From the NCBI GenBank assembly GCA_004323695.1, contig SCRU01000028.1, forward strand, positions 37,449-101,448: 64,000 nucleotides of DNA, given 5' to 3'. Shown here one piece after another: positions 8,221 to 17,147 of this stretch. The notes beneath the pieces are model-generated. The model did no database searches and was not told the DNA's origin. It saw only the letters and a program-made list of their open reading frames with translations. The translations under genes were made by a program, and so were the position numbers. Numbering within the stretch: the stretch's first letter is position 1; the number at the start of each line of letters is the position of its first letter. This stretch comes from Burkholderiaceae bacterium (GTDB lineage Bacteria; Pseudomonadota; Gammaproteobacteria; Burkholderiales; Burkholderiaceae_C).

Positions 8221-9330
8221 CTATCGCTGCTCGATCCTGTCGGCCATCAGGTCCATGTAGCTTGCACCGTCCCCCAGGTTCAGCCGGATCCGCACCGGCA
8301 GGTACTGCAGGCTCGGCGCAAACCACAACTCCACCGTGATGTCGCCGGGCGCGCTGTCGGGCGGCAGCGGCTTGATGTGAAAGGCCTGCACCGGGCCCAG
8401 CCGCGGGATGTACAGCGACACTTCTTCGGGCACGTCGTAAGTCCACAAACCGACGCCGCCCGGGCGCGCCAGCCACCGCTGAAACGGGTGGCCCACCTGC
8501 AAACGGGTGTGGCCGGTGCTGAACTGGTAGGCGAGGTCGATGAACTGGCTGATGGTGTCCTGCACTCCCGGCGGGCGCGGTACCTGCCGGCCGCTGGGCA
8601 GCGTGACGCTGTCCGCGTTCAACAGAATGTCGCGATGTCGCCCGCGCACCAACTCTTCGTAGGCGCGCGGCGCGAGGCCGGCCGCGGTGACCCGGCCCTG
8701 GCTGGTCATGCTCATACTGAATAGCCAGCCCAGATCGACCTCGATGCGCGCCTGGTATTCATCGCCCTGGCGCTGCCACAGTACCTGCGCGGTCCCTTTC
8801 AGCGCGCCGCGGTAGTAACCGCCCAGCGTGTAGCTGATCCGGGTGTCGGCTGGCCACGCGTCCAGGTCGTTCGTGCTGCTGGCGGGCGCCCTGGCCGTAT
8901 CGTCGAGCGGTGTGATGCTGCTGCCGGCCGGCGCGGAGGCGGCGGTGCCGGGCGCTGACGCTGGCGCCACAGGTGCGCTGACCGCGGCGTCGGGCGCGGA
9001 CGCAACGGGCTGCGGCGGCGCGACAGGTGCATGGGATGTTTTTTCGACAACTATTGATTTCGTAGCTGAGTATTCTTTATTGGCAGGGGTTGCAGCCACT
9101 TTTTTCTCCGAAACAGGCGACGGCGGCGCTGTCGGCACGATCTCGCGCGTCAACATCGGCGCGGTCATGGGGCGCAGCACCGAGGGTTCCTGCCAGTGAT
9201 TCGCGAGCCAGGCCAGCACGGCCCAGTGCGCCAGCAGCACGGCCAGCGCCAGCGCGGCAATGCGGCGGCCTAGTCTTGCGCTGCGAGCCACGGCTGGGCC
9301 AGGGCGGCGTCGCGCAGGGCCAGGCGCCAC
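8221..9330 (-). CDS. DUF3108 domain-containing protein
   Basis: A protein of about 369 residues with an N-terminal membrane anchor (IAALALAVLLAHWAVLAWLA), then a Pro/Ala/Ser-rich linker of about 90 residues, then a DUF3108 domain (TRISYTLGGYYRGALKGTAQV through IRLNLGDGASYMDL). DUF3108 proteins are exported or periplasmic and of unknown activity, in a beta-rich fold related to lipoprotein-carrier-like folds. Both candidate starts are GTG: 9330, which overlaps the M61 peptidase gene by 61 bases, and 9291, which overlaps by 22. Neither has a clear ribosome-binding site. A copy of the palindromic repeat (9045-9110) is embedded in the linker. It is the last gene of a minus-strand run with the M61 peptidase. 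Confidence 0.8.
   Translation of the reverse strand: MAPGPARRRPGPAVARSARLGRRIAALALAVLLAHWAVLAWLANHWQEPSVLRPMTAPMLTREIVPTAPPSPVSEKKVAATPANKEYSATKSIVVEKTSHAPVAPPQPVASAPDAAVSAPVAPASAPGTAASAPAGSSITPLDDTARAPASSTNDLDAWPADTRISYTLGGYYRGALKGTAQVLWQRQGDEYQARIEVDLGWLFSMSMTSQGRVTAAGLAPRAYEELVRGRHRDILLNADSVTLPSGRQVPRPPGVQDTISQFIDLAYQFSTGHTRLQVGHPFQRWLARPGGVGLWTYDVPEEVSLYIPRLGPVQAFHIKPLPPDSAPGDITVELWFAPSLQYLPVRIRLNLGDGASYMDLMADRIEQR
9045..9110 (+). repeat. Palindromic repeat family A, degenerate copy inside the DUF3108 gene
   Basis: On the plus strand the segment reads CTATTGATTTCGTAGCTGAG, then a T-rich middle, GGCAGGGG, and a CACTTTTTT tail. This matches the family layout seen at 30150-30204 and 19613-19667 (a CTAT...ATAG-type arm, a second block, an AGGG-type block, a T run). 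It is clearly more AT-rich than its surroundings and is translated on the minus strand as part of the Pro/Ala linker (about residues 73-95). Confidence 0.55.
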
Positions 9331-11036
9331 GTGGTGACGGCGGGCGGCAGTGCCAGCGCGAGGCGCAGCAGGCGTTTGTCGCGCGCGACGAGTACGGTCA
9401 GCTTGCGCGCGGCTCCGGCGTACAGCGGCAACTCGTCGAGCTTGCCCATGCGCCAGCTACTCCGCGACGCCCCGGTTCCGACCTCGATGCCCAGCCATTC
9501 GTCGCCTGCGGCCAGACCGGCACGCTCGCCGGCGCCGCCGCGCAGCACGGTCTTGATATGGATGCCGTTGCCCTCGCTCACGCGCAGGCCCAGCCGCTGT
9601 GCCAGCTGGGCCGGCTCCGCGAGCACGGCCACGCCGTGGCGCTCGAGCAAGTCCTGCAGCGGCAATTCGCGCGTGCCGTGCACCCAGTGCGCGATCTCCT
9701 TCGAGAAGGAGCGCCCGCCCAGTTCCTGCAGCACCGCGGCGAAGTCGGCCTCGGTCATGGGGCCGGCCTGGCAACGCTGCCAAAGCGCCCGCATCACATG
9801 GTCGAGTGTGGTCCTGCCTTCGGCGCGCAGCGTCAGGTCGAAGCACAGCGCCACCAGCGCGCCCTTGGTGTAGTAGCTCACCGTGGCGTTGGGCGTGTTC
9901 TCATCCTGCCGGTAATATTTAACCCAAGCGTCGAAGCTGGCCTGCGCCACCGATTGCAGGTGGCGTCCCGGTGTCTGCTGTACCTGATTGATGGTTTTGT
10001 TCAACAGGCGCAGGTAGCCGGCATCATCGACCAGGCCAGCGCGGCGCAGCAGCAGATCGTCGTAGTAGCTGGTGAAACCCTCGAAGAACCACAATAGCTG
10101 CGTGTAGTTTTCCTGCGTGTAGTCGTAGCGTGCGAACTCCACCGGGCGCAGGCGCTTGACGTTCCAGGTGTGGAAATACTCGTGGCTGATCAGGCCCTGC
10201 AGCGTGGTATAGCCTTCCGGCGGCTTTTTCTCGCCCAGGCGCGGCAGATCGCGCCGGTTGCAGATCAGCGCGGTGGCGTTGCGATGCTCGAGTCCGCCGT
10301 AGCCGTCGTCCACCGCGTTCAGCATGAACAGGTAATGCTGTTGCGGCGCCCGGGCCCTGCCGCCCGCGGATCCATGCCAGAGGCGGATTTCGGCCTCGCA
10401 GATTTTTTGCGCGTCCGCCAGCAGCCGCTCGAAGTCGAACGAGTGCGGCGCGCCGGCCACCACGAAGCGGTGCGGCACGCCATGCGCCGTGAAGGTTCCG
10501 CTGCGGAACGTGCCCATTTCAACCGGGCAATCCACCAGTTCGTCATAGCTGGCCGCCAGATACAGGCCGAACCCTTTCTTATCGACTTTTTGCGCTTTTG
10601 CCGACGTGGCAATTGACCAGTCCGCTATTTCTTTTGAAGCAACCAGTTCAAGCCCATGCGGCCGGTCGTCCTGCCCTTCGACCCGCAGGCACAGGCTGGT
10701 GCCGTTGAAAAAGCCGCGCTGGGCGTCCAGCCACGCGGTACGCACCGAAGGGTCCAGCGCGTACACCTCGTAGCTCAGCTCCAGCGGCAGCGTCGGCACG
10801 CCGTTGATTTGCCAGCTGCATTTGTCCAACTGTTGCGCCGGCACGGTCTTGCCGCGCTGGCGCGCCCGCAGGTTCTGCAGGTTTTTCGAGAACTCGCGCA
10901 CCAGATAGCTGCCGGGTATCCAGACCGGCAGGCTCACGCGCTGCCCGGCGGCTGGTTCGGCAATAGTGAGGGTGACGCGGTACAGATGGGCGTTCAGGTC
11001 CGCCACTTCCACACGATAGTGCAGGGGCGGCGTCAT
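9270..11036 (-). CDS. M61 family metallopeptidase (glycyl aminopeptidase-like) with PDZ domain
   Basis: A 588-residue protein. The zinc motif HEYFH is at residues 285-289 in the context HEYFHTWNVKRLRP, with the downstream acidic region WFFEGFTSYYDD supplying the third ligand, as in M61 peptidases. The N-terminal third (LHYRVEVADLNAHLYRVTLT, PVWIPGSYLVREFS) is the typical beta-domain of this family. A PDZ domain lies near residues 490-560 (GIHIKTVLRGGAGERAGLAAGDEW). The start is the ATG at 11036; the frame runs on to 11735 but only by reading through dsbC in a shadow frame. No signal peptide is seen, so a cytoplasmic site is likely. Repeat-like sequence lies at about residues 130-152. Confidence 0.9.
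   Translation of the reverse strand: MTPPLHYRVEVADLNAHLYRVTLTIAEPAAGQRVSLPVWIPGSYLVREFSKNLQNLRARQRGKTVPAQQLDKCSWQINGVPTLPLELSYEVYALDPSVRTAWLDAQRGFFNGTSLCLRVEGQDDRPHGLELVASKEIADWSIATSAKAQKVDKKGFGLYLAASYDELVDCPVEMGTFRSGTFTAHGVPHRFVVAGAPHSFDFERLLADAQKICEAEIRLWHGSAGGRARAPQQHYLFMLNAVDDGYGGLEHRNATALICNRRDLPRLGEKKPPEGYTTLQGLISHEYFHTWNVKRLRPVEFARYDYTQENYTQLLWFFEGFTSYYDDLLLRRAGLVDDAGYLRLLNKTINQVQQTPGRHLQSVAQASFDAWVKYYRQDENTPNATVSYYTKGALVALCFDLTLRAEGRTTLDHVMRALWQRCQAGPMTEADFAAVLQELGGRSFSKEIAHWVHGTRELPLQDLLERHGVAVLAEPAQLAQRLGLRVSEGNGIHIKTVLRGGAGERAGLAAGDEWLGIEVGTGASRSSWRMGKLDELPLYAGAARKLTVLVARDKRLLRLALALPPAVTTWRLALRDAALAQPWLAAQD
10580..10645 (-). repeat. Possible palindromic repeat family A copy inside the M61 peptidase gene
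   Basis: Read on the minus strand: TTGCTTCAAAAGAAATAGCG followed by an AT-richer stretch and AAAAGCGCAAAAAG. The first block resembles the TTGCTAT...ATAGC arm of the repeat and the tail its AAAGCGC part. The stretch is locally AT-rich within a GC-rich gene and is translated in frame (about residues 130-152). The match is weaker than in the other copies. Confidence 0.35.
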
Positions 11037-11068
11037 GGTGCGCGGCTTCAAGGGGTTGTTGGTGCCGT

Positions 11069-11791
11069 CTATTTGGCGGACGCCAGCAGCTTCTCGACTT
11101 GTTCCGTGTCGATGTAGCCGGGCACGCGGGCGCCGTTTGCGAAGAACAGCGTGGGCGTGCCCGTGATCGCGTGCGCCTGCGCGAACGCCAGGTTGCGCGC
11201 GATGGCGGAGGTGTCGCAACTGGCCGCGGGCGGCGCGATGTCGCGCACCATCAGGTCCTGCCACGCCTTCGCGCGGTCCTTGGCGCACCAGACATTTCTG
11301 GATTTTTCCGGGGAATCGTGTCCCAGAATGGGGATCAGGAACATGTGGATCGTGACGTTGTCGACGCCCTGCAGGTCGCGCTCGAAGTGCTTGCAGTACG
11401 GGCAATTGGGGTCCTCGAAGACTGCCATCTGCCGTTTGCCGTTGCCGCGCACGATCGTGAACGCGTCCGCCACCGGCAGCCTGGCGAAATCCACGGCGGT
11501 CAGCTTCGCGATGCGCTCCTCGGTCAGGTTGCGGCGCGCGCGCGTATCGATCAGCGAACCCTGAATCAGGAAATTGCCCGATGCATCCGTGTACAGGATG
11601 TCCGAGCCGTTCACCCGCAACTCGTACAGGCCCGGCATCGGGGTCTTGCTGATTTCGTCGATCTTGGGCATTTGCGGCACCCGCTCGGCCAGGTTCTTGC
11701 GGATCACGGCTTCCTGCGCGCCCGCGCCCAGGCAACTCGACAAGGCCGCCAGCGCCAGCAACGCGGCCAGCAGGGTTCTGAATAATTTCAT
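11069..11791 (-). CDS. dsbC: Thiol:disulfide interchange protein DsbC
   Basis: A periplasmic disulfide isomerase of 240 residues. A signal peptide is followed by a small lipobox-like LSSCLGAG stretch, so a lipidated form is possible. The N-terminal dimerisation domain contains GLYELRVNGSDILYTDASGN. The thioredoxin domain carries the active site C130-P-Y-C133 in FEDPNCPYCKHFE, the cis-Pro loop TGTPTLFF, and a second cysteine pair (NVWCAK and SCDTS), which is structural in DsbC. The ATG at 11791 is chosen over the GTG at 11797. It is transcribed with the upstream monooxygenase gene, with the M61 gene 32 bases downstream. Confidence 0.93.
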   Translation of the reverse strand: MKLFRTLLAALLALAALSSCLGAGAQEAVIRKNLAERVPQMPKIDEISKTPMPGLYELRVNGSDILYTDASGNFLIQGSLIDTRARRNLTEERIAKLTAVDFARLPVADAFTIVRGNGKRQMAVFEDPNCPYCKHFERDLQGVDNVTIHMFLIPILGHDSPEKSRNVWCAKDRAKAWQDLMVRDIAPPAASCDTSAIARNLAFAQAHAITGTPTLFFANGARVPGYIDTEQVEKLLASAK

Positions 11792-11837
11792 GTTCACGAT
11801 TCCGGTTGTTTTGAATGGCTGGCGCGACCGCGCGGGG

Positions 11838-12956
11838 TCAGCGCAGCCCCATGGCCTGGCGGGTCAGCCAGGTCTTGAGCGGCCCGCTGTGATCGAACCC
11901 GTTCATGCCCCAGTTGCGCAATCTCTGCAGCGGTCCCGCGGAGGGCGCGAACAACTGCTGCAGGCCATCGGTGGCAAGTCCCATGGAAATCACGTCCGCC
12001 TTGCGCGCGCGCTCGTAGCGGCGCAGCAGCCGCAGGTCGCCCACGCCGCGCCAGGACGCGCGCTCGTGCAGCACCCGGGCCAGCTCCGCCACATCGGCCA
12101 GGCCCAGATTCAGCCCTTGCCCCGCCAGCGGATGCACGGTGTGGGCGGCGTCCCCCGCCAGCGCCCAGCCCTGGCCGCCGTGTTGACCCACCCAGCGATT
12201 CGCGCGAGCCAGTTGCAGCGGCCACGCGGCGCGCTCGCTGACCAGTTCGAGCGCGCCCAGGGCCTCGTGGCTGGCGGCGCCCAGCTGCCGCGCGAACTCT
12301 TCCGGCCCCAGTGCCAGCAGCGGCGCCGTGCGCTCCTGTGGAACCGACCACACCACGGCCACCGCGTTGCCCTGCGCGCCGCCCATCGGCAGGAAGGCCA
12401 GAATTTCATTGTGGGCAAACCACTGGCGCGCGATCTGCGCGTGCGGCTTCTCGCAGCTCAGCCGGGCGGCAATCGCCTGCTGCGGGTACGGGGTCACGTC
12501 GAACTCGACGCCGAACTGCGCGCGCGCAGGGCTGGCCCGGCCTTCGCAGACCACGGTCAGCGCCGCGCCGGTCGGCGTGTTCACCACCTCGACCAGCGGC
12601 TGGTAGCGCACAGCCTCCTGCAGTCGCGCCTCCAGTGCCGGCACATCCACGATCCAGGCCAGGGCCGGCGCACCCGCCAGCGCAGCACTGAAGTCGATCT
12701 CGCCGCCATCGTCGCCCAGTACCTGCATGGCCTGGACGGCCGTGGCAAAAGCGTCGTCCGGCCAACTGCGCAGTGATTCGAGCAGCGTGCGGGCCGCGCT
12801 GTTGAGTGCATAGGCGCGCACATCGGCGCCCGCCCCGCCCACCGGGGCGGGCTCGGCCACCAGTGCCACGTGCAGCCCGTCGCGCGCCAGCAGCAGGGCC
12901 AGCGTGCGTCCCACCACGCCGGCGCCGCGAACGCACACATCAAAGGGTTGAGCCAT
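11838..12956 (-). CDS. UbiH/UbiF-family FAD-dependent monooxygenase
   Basis: A 372-residue aromatic-ring hydroxylase of the UbiH/COQ6 group. The N-terminal Rossmann motif GAGVVGRTLALLLARDG binds FAD, and the second FAD motif GDAAHTVHPLAGQGLNLGL is near residues 270-290. The family hydroxylates the ubiquinone precursor ring at one of three positions; which one is not readable here. It is divergent from the MOSC gene, whose possible starts lie within 45 bases, so the two share a very short control region. No convincing ribosome-binding site precedes the ATG. Confidence 0.88.
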   Translation of the reverse strand: MAQPFDVCVRGAGVVGRTLALLLARDGLHVALVAEPAPVGGAGADVRAYALNSAARTLLESLRSWPDDAFATAVQAMQVLGDDGGEIDFSAALAGAPALAWIVDVPALEARLQEAVRYQPLVEVVNTPTGAALTVVCEGRASPARAQFGVEFDVTPYPQQAIAARLSCEKPHAQIARQWFAHNEILAFLPMGGAQGNAVAVVWSVPQERTAPLLALGPEEFARQLGAASHEALGALELVSERAAWPLQLARANRWVGQHGGQGWALAGDAAHTVHPLAGQGLNLGLADVAELARVLHERASWRGVGDLRLLRRYERARKADVISMGLATDGLQQLFAPSAGPLQRLRNWGMNGFDHSGPLKTWLTRQAMGLR

Positions 12957-12999
12957 GGCCGCAATTGTAGGAGGGCAGGCACAATCGGCACTTTATGCA

Positions 13000-13887
13000 A
13001 TGGAATGCCCCGTGACCTCTTCCAGCCCCGATGTAACGGGCCGCATCGAGCGGCTGTTTGTCTATCCCATCAAGTCGTGTGCTGGCGTCGAGGTGCAGCA
13101 GGCGCTGCTGCAAGAGACCGGACTGGAGTGGGACCGCGCCTGGATGGTGGTGGACGAGGCGGGCGAATTCGTCACGCAGCGCGTGTTGCCGCGCATGGCG
13201 CTGATTCGCCCGCAACTCAGGAGCAACGAGATGGTGCTGCGCGCGCCCGGCATGCTGGCGCTGCATGTATCGTTCGACGCGGTGGACCAGCCCGCGCGCG
13301 TGCGTGTCTGGAAAGACGACGTGCCCGCCTGGGACATGGGCGCGCTGGCGGCGCAGTGGTTCAGCGACTTTCTGGGGCAACAACTGCGGCTCGTGCGCTT
13401 CGACCCCGACGTGCGGCGCCTGTCCAGTCTGGAATGGACCGGCGGCGTGGAAGCGCCGGTGCAGTTCAGCGACGCCTTTGCCTTGCTCGTGATCAGCCAG
13501 GCGGCACTCGACGACCTGAACACCCGGCTGCAGACGGCCCGGCACGCGCCGGTCGGCATGGAGCGCTTTCGCCCGAATCTCGTGTTGTCCGGCGTTGATG
13601 CGCACGACGAGGATCGCGTGGACCTGTTCGATGTGGCGACCGGCAGGGATGCGATCCGGCTCAAACCCGTCAAGCCCTGTGTGCGCTGCCCGATTCCGAA
13701 TGTGGACCCTGCAAGCGGCATTCCCAGCCCCGAGGTCGGCGACACGCTGCAGGCGTACCGGCAGGACGCGCGCATGAACGGCGGCATCACCTTCGGCATG
13801 AATGCCATCGTGCTGGCCGGCGCGGGGCAGGTGCTGCGCGTGGGCCAGCGCGTTGCGGCGGACTACGTCTTCGACACGCCGGCCTGA
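13000..13887 (+). CDS. MOSC domain protein (YcbX/mARC-like)
   Basis: A 295-residue protein with the N-terminal beta-barrel domain (IERLFVYPIKSCAGVEVQQA) followed by a MOSC domain. The conserved cysteine expected to bind the molybdenum cofactor or sulfur lies in KPCVRCPIPNVDP. Family members such as YcbX and mARC act on N-hydroxylated compounds or carry sulfur; no 2Fe-2S domain is present here. The frame is open from 12955, but that ATG overlaps the start of the divergent gene, so the ATG at 13000 (MECPVTSS) is preferred; GTG at 13012 is possible. Confidence 0.85.
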   Translation: MECPVTSSSPDVTGRIERLFVYPIKSCAGVEVQQALLQETGLEWDRAWMVVDEAGEFVTQRVLPRMALIRPQLRSNEMVLRAPGMLALHVSFDAVDQPARVRVWKDDVPAWDMGALAAQWFSDFLGQQLRLVRFDPDVRRLSSLEWTGGVEAPVQFSDAFALLVISQAALDDLNTRLQTARHAPVGMERFRPNLVLSGVDAHDEDRVDLFDVATGRDAIRLKPVKPCVRCPIPNVDPASGIPSPEVGDTLQAYRQDARMNGGITFGMNAIVLAGAGQVLRVGQRVAADYVFDTPA

Positions 13888-13938
13888 TGCGCTCACTGGT
13901 GTGCCTTACACTGGGCACCCTGTTTTTCGAGGTTCACC

Positions 13939-15033
13939 ATGAGTTTGAAGTGCGGCATCGTGGGCCTGCCCAATGTCGGTAAATCCACCCTTTTCAACGC
14001 GCTGACCAAGGCGCATGTCGCGGCCGAGAACTACCCGTTCTGCACGATCGAACCCAGCGTCGGCGTGGTCGAAGTGCCGGACCCGCGGCTCGCGCAGCTG
14101 GCCGCGATTGCCAACCCTGAGCGCATCGTGCCGGCGATCGTCGAGTTCGTCGACATTGCGGGCCTCGTTGCCGGTGCGAGTCAGGGCGAGGGCCTGGGCA
14201 ACCAGTTCCTCGCGCACATCCGCGAAACCGATGCGATCGTCAACGTGGTGCGCTGCTTCGAAGACGACAACGTGATCCACGTCGCGGGCCGGGTCGACCC
14301 GGTCGCCGACATCGAGGTGATCCAGACCGAGCTGTGTCTGGCCGACCTGGCCACCGTCGAGAAGACGCTGGCGCGCAGCGTGAAGGCGGCCAAGAGCGGC
14401 AACGACAAGGAGGCCGCGGCGCTGGTGAAGCTGCTCACCACCGTGCAGGCCGAACTGAACGAAGGCAAACCGGCGCGCACGCTTGACTTTACGCACGAGG
14501 AACAGGCGCTGCTCAAACCCCTGTGCCTGATCACCGCGAAGCCCGCGATGTTCGTCGGCAACGTCGCCGAAGATGGTTTCGCGGACAACCCGCTGCTGGA
14601 GCGCCTGCGTGAAGTGGCGCAGCGCCAGGGCGCGCCGGTGGTCGCGATCTGCGCGAAGGTGGAGGCGGAACTGGCCGACATGAGCGACGAAGACCGCGCG
14701 CTGTTCCTGAATGAACTCGGCGAGCACGAGCCCGGACTGAACCGTCTGATCCGCGCCGGCTTCAAGCTGCTGGGCCTGCAGACCTACTTCACCGCCGGCC
14801 CGAAGGAAGTGCGCGCCTGGACCATCCATATCGGCGACACTGGCCCGCAGGCCGCCGGCGTGATCCATACCGATTTCGAGCGCGGCTACATCCGCGCGCA
14901 GACCATCGCGTTCGACGACTACATTCAATACAAAGGCGAGCAGGGCGCGAAGGACGCCGGCAAGATGCGAGCCGAGGGCAAGGACTATGTGGTGAAGGAC
15001 GGAGACGTGATGAACTTTTTGTTCAACGTCTAG
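13939..15033 (+). CDS. ychF: Redox-regulated P-loop ATPase/GTPase YchF (OLA1/Obg family)
   Basis: A 364-residue Obg-family protein. The P-loop GLPNVGKST is at residues 8-16, then [15 protein letters not shown] (switch I region), [20 protein letters not shown] (G3 region) and a C-terminal TGS domain ending [14 protein letters not shown]. YchF prefers ATP and associates with ribosomes. GAGGTTCACC before the ATG is a good ribosome-binding site. Its TAG (15031-15033) overlaps the TAG of the convergent PLP-enzyme gene (15032-15030), so the two genes share bases at their ends. Confidence 0.97.
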   Translation: MSLKCGIVGLPNVGKSTLFNALTKAHVAAENYPFCTIEPSVGVVEVPDPRLAQLAAIANPERIVPAIVEFVDIAGLVAGASQGEGLGNQFLAHIRETDAIVNVVRCFEDDNVIHVAGRVDPVADIEVIQTELCLADLATVEKTLARSVKAAKSGNDKEAAALVKLLTTVQAELNEGKPARTLDFTHEEQALLKPLCLITAKPAMFVGNVAEDGFADNPLLERLREVAQRQGAPVVAICAKVEAELADMSDEDRALFLNELGEHEPGLNRLIRAGFKLLGLQTYFTAGPKEVRAWTIHIGDTGPQAAGVIHTDFERGYIRAQTIAFDDYIQYKGEQGAKDAGKMRAEGKDYVVKDGDVMNFLFNV

Positions 15034-16487
15034 CGCCGCCCGCCGCGCGCCTGCCGGCGCTGCACATACCACTGCGCGGCGCGCTCCAGCCAGCGCTGCG
15101 CCTGCCCGCGCAGGCCGCCCGGCGGTGGCGGCATCTGGTGCAGGTCGATGTCGGTGCCGCCGGCCCGGTACATCTGGGCAAACAGGTCGAGCACCTGTTT
15201 TCGCACCATGCCACGCAGCGGCAGATGGCTGATGAGGCCGTAGGTGGCGGCGGTGCCGGTGCGGGCCAGCGCGGGATTCGCGCGCACCGTTTGCACCGCG
15301 CCCTGCAGGTCGCGCAGATAGGGCTCCACCACCGGCAAATGGTTCGCAGTGATCATCGCGTGCAGGCCGTCGGGGTTCTGCAGGCGGTTGACGTTCCAGC
15401 CGCGTGCGTCCATCTGGTCGCCGACCGCATAGATGTTGACCTGCGGATCCGCCGCGCCGTAGGCGAGCAGCGGGCCGCTGGGGTCGCCCAGCACCTGCAG
15501 TCCGTCGATCGCTGCGACGCCTTCGCGCAGCCGGTCGAACGCCTGCATCGTGCGCCGCGCCAGGTCGCAGTAGCCGTCCTTGCCGAAATGCTGCATCGCA
15601 GCCCAGGCTGCCGCGTACGCGCCGCCAGGGCGCGTGCCGAGCAACGCCGGAGACGCAAACACCCCGCCCGGCCAGTCCTGATGCACGAACATCTGGTGCT
15701 TCAGGTATTCGAGGTTGCGGTACGTGATGGTCGAGGCCCCCTTGGACGCGAAACCGTACTTGTGGATGTCGGCCGAAATGCTGGTCACTCCCGGCACGCG
15801 GTAGTCCCATGGCGGCAGCGTCCTGCCACCGGCTTCCATGAACGGCAGAATGAAGCCGCCCACGCAGGCGTCCACATGCAGCGGAATGCCACGTTTGGCC
15901 GCGAGGGCCGCCATCGCCTCGATCGGATCGATCGTGCCGTGCGGATAGCCCGGTGCCGAGCCGAGCACCATCACCGTGTTGCGGTTCAGCAGCCGCGGCA
16001 GGCGCGACACGTCGGCGCGCAAATCATCGTCCAGCGCGAGCAGGCGCAGCTTGACGCCGAAGTACTCCGACGCCTTGAACCAGGCGACGTGCGCCGTGGG
16101 GGTCAGCACCATCTCGGGCCGCGTGACGCCGCGCCGGCGCGCCAGGTCGCGGTAGGTCTTGACCGCCAGCAGGCAGCTTTCGGTCCCGCCCGAAGTGACG
16201 ACCCCGCACACCTCCGGTGTGCCGTGCAGCATGTCGCCCACGCTGGCGATGATGTCGTTTTCCAGCCGCTTCAGGCTTTTGAACGCGGTGGGATTGAGTC
16301 CGTTCGCGCTCGAAAACGCCTGATAGGCCTGCCCGAGAAAGGCCTCGTGTTCTTCATCGAGGTAATACACCAGGCTCCACAGGCGGCCGTGTTTGTAGTC
16401 CGGATCGTCGGCCGCGTAGCCGCTCAGTTCGGCCAGCACGTCCTCGCGAGCGCGTCCATGGGCGGGCAGCGCGGTCTTTGCGTTCAT
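15030..16487 (-). CDS. PLP-dependent decarboxylase/lyase, sphingosine-1-phosphate-lyase-like
   Basis: A 485-residue group II PLP-dependent enzyme closest in motifs to sphingosine-1-phosphate lyases. The Schiff-base lysine is K243 in [13 protein letters not shown], with the second family lysine K249 six residues on. Upstream are [17 protein letters not shown] (PLP phosphate loop), [17 protein letters not shown] and [12 protein letters not shown] (PLP-contacting Asp). S1P lyases cleave phosphorylated long-chain bases to phosphoethanolamine and an aldehyde, but glutamate-decarboxylase-like activities exist in the fold, so the substrate is not certain. No N-terminal membrane helix is present. The ATG at 16487 has GGAG upstream and overlaps the stop of the DedA gene (ATGA). 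Confidence 0.82.
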   Translation of the reverse strand: MNAKTALPAHGRAREDVLAELSGYAADDPDYKHGRLWSLVYYLDEEHEAFLGQAYQAFSSANGLNPTAFKSLKRLENDIIASVGDMLHGTPEVCGVVTSGGTESCLLAVKTYRDLARRRGVTRPEMVLTPTAHVAWFKASEYFGVKLRLLALDDDLRADVSRLPRLLNRNTVMVLGSAPGYPHGTIDPIEAMAALAAKRGIPLHVDACVGGFILPFMEAGGRTLPPWDYRVPGVTSISADIHKYGFASKGASTITYRNLEYLKHQMFVHQDWPGGVFASPALLGTRPGGAYAAAWAAMQHFGKDGYCDLARRTMQAFDRLREGVAAIDGLQVLGDPSGPLLAYGAADPQVNIYAVGDQMDARGWNVNRLQNPDGLHAMITANHLPVVEPYLRDLQGAVQTVRANPALARTGTAATYGLISHLPLRGMVRKQVLDLFAQMYRAGGTDIDLHQMPPPPGGLRGQAQRWLERAAQWYVQRRQARGGRR

Positions 16488-17095
16488 CTTGGAGCTCCTC
16501 CCTTCCTGCGTCGCCGCCACCACCAGACGGCGAGTGCCAGTGCTGCCACCAGCAGCAGATAGCCCTGCAGGTGGTGCAGCACGTCCAGTATCTGCTGCCA
16601 GCGGCCCCCGACGTAACGCACGCCATAAACCAGCAGCGGCAACTCGACCAGCGCAGCCAGGCCGTCGAACACGACCAGGTGCCGGTAGCGCATGCGCAGC
16701 GATCCCGCCGCCAGGAACAGGGCGGTACGGATGCCCGGCATGAACCGCACCGCGAAGATGTACGCCGGTCCGTAGCGCCGCAGGGTCTGTTGCAGCGCCT
16801 GCAGTCGCTCGGGCCGCACGATGCGGGCCATGAACGGCTTTTGCAGCAGGCCGGCTCCGTAGCGATAGCCCCAGTGGAACACCAGCGCGTCGCCGCCGAC
16901 GAGGCCCAGCCAGGCGACCGCTATCAGTGGCACCGGATCCATCACGCCCTGCAAGGTCAGCGCACTGGCGGCCAGCAGCACGATGTCCTCGTTCATCGGC
17001 AGTCCCACGCCACAGCCGAACAGCAATGCAAACAGCAGCAGATACGCCGGTCCGCCCTGCAGTGACTGCAACAGCGGCCAAACAGAGTCCATCAT
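16484..17095 (-). CDS. DedA family membrane protein
   Basis: A 203-residue inner-membrane protein with about five hydrophobic segments. It has the DedA pattern: GCGVGLPMNEDIVLLAAS near the N-terminus (the glycine/proline-acidic reentrant region), GGDALVFHWGYRYGAGLLQK, and the FAVRFMPGIRTALFLAAG block. DedA proteins are linked to membrane-lipid handling, including undecaprenyl-phosphate and phospholipid flipping in recent work. A GGGGGAGAG ribosome-binding site precedes the ATG, and its stop overlaps the lyase start. This suggests a shared membrane-lipid role with the lyase and the YqaA-like gene upstream. Confidence 0.9.
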   Translation of the reverse strand: MMDSVWPLLQSLQGGPAYLLLFALLFGCGVGLPMNEDIVLLAASALTLQGVMDPVPLIAVAWLGLVGGDALVFHWGYRYGAGLLQKPFMARIVRPERLQALQQTLRRYGPAYIFAVRFMPGIRTALFLAAGSLRMRYRHLVVFDGLAALVELPLLVYGVRYVGGRWQQILDVLHHLQGYLLLVAALALAVWWWRRRRKGGAPR

Positions 17096-17147
17096 CGAGT
17101 CTCTCCCCCATGAGCTGCGGCACCGTAGCTGGTCTGGGGCACGGGAC

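Noticed and set aside
11037..11735. N-terminal extension of the M61 peptidase frame
   Set aside because: It reads through dsbC in another frame; the family N-terminus starts at the ATG at 11036.
13901..13928. Possible terminator between the MOSC gene and ychF (GTGCC/GGCAC stem then TGTTTTT)
   Set aside because: The stem is only 5 bp with an 8-base loop, and the U-run is offset by several bases; too weak to call.
13906..15810. A 634-codon minus-strand open frame across ychF and the lyase gene
   Set aside because: It covers two well-supported genes in a wrong frame and has no recognisable domain.
16488..17123. N-terminal extension of the S1P-lyase-like frame
   Set aside because: It overlaps the DedA gene; the ATG at 16487 has a GGAG site and the ATGA overlap.
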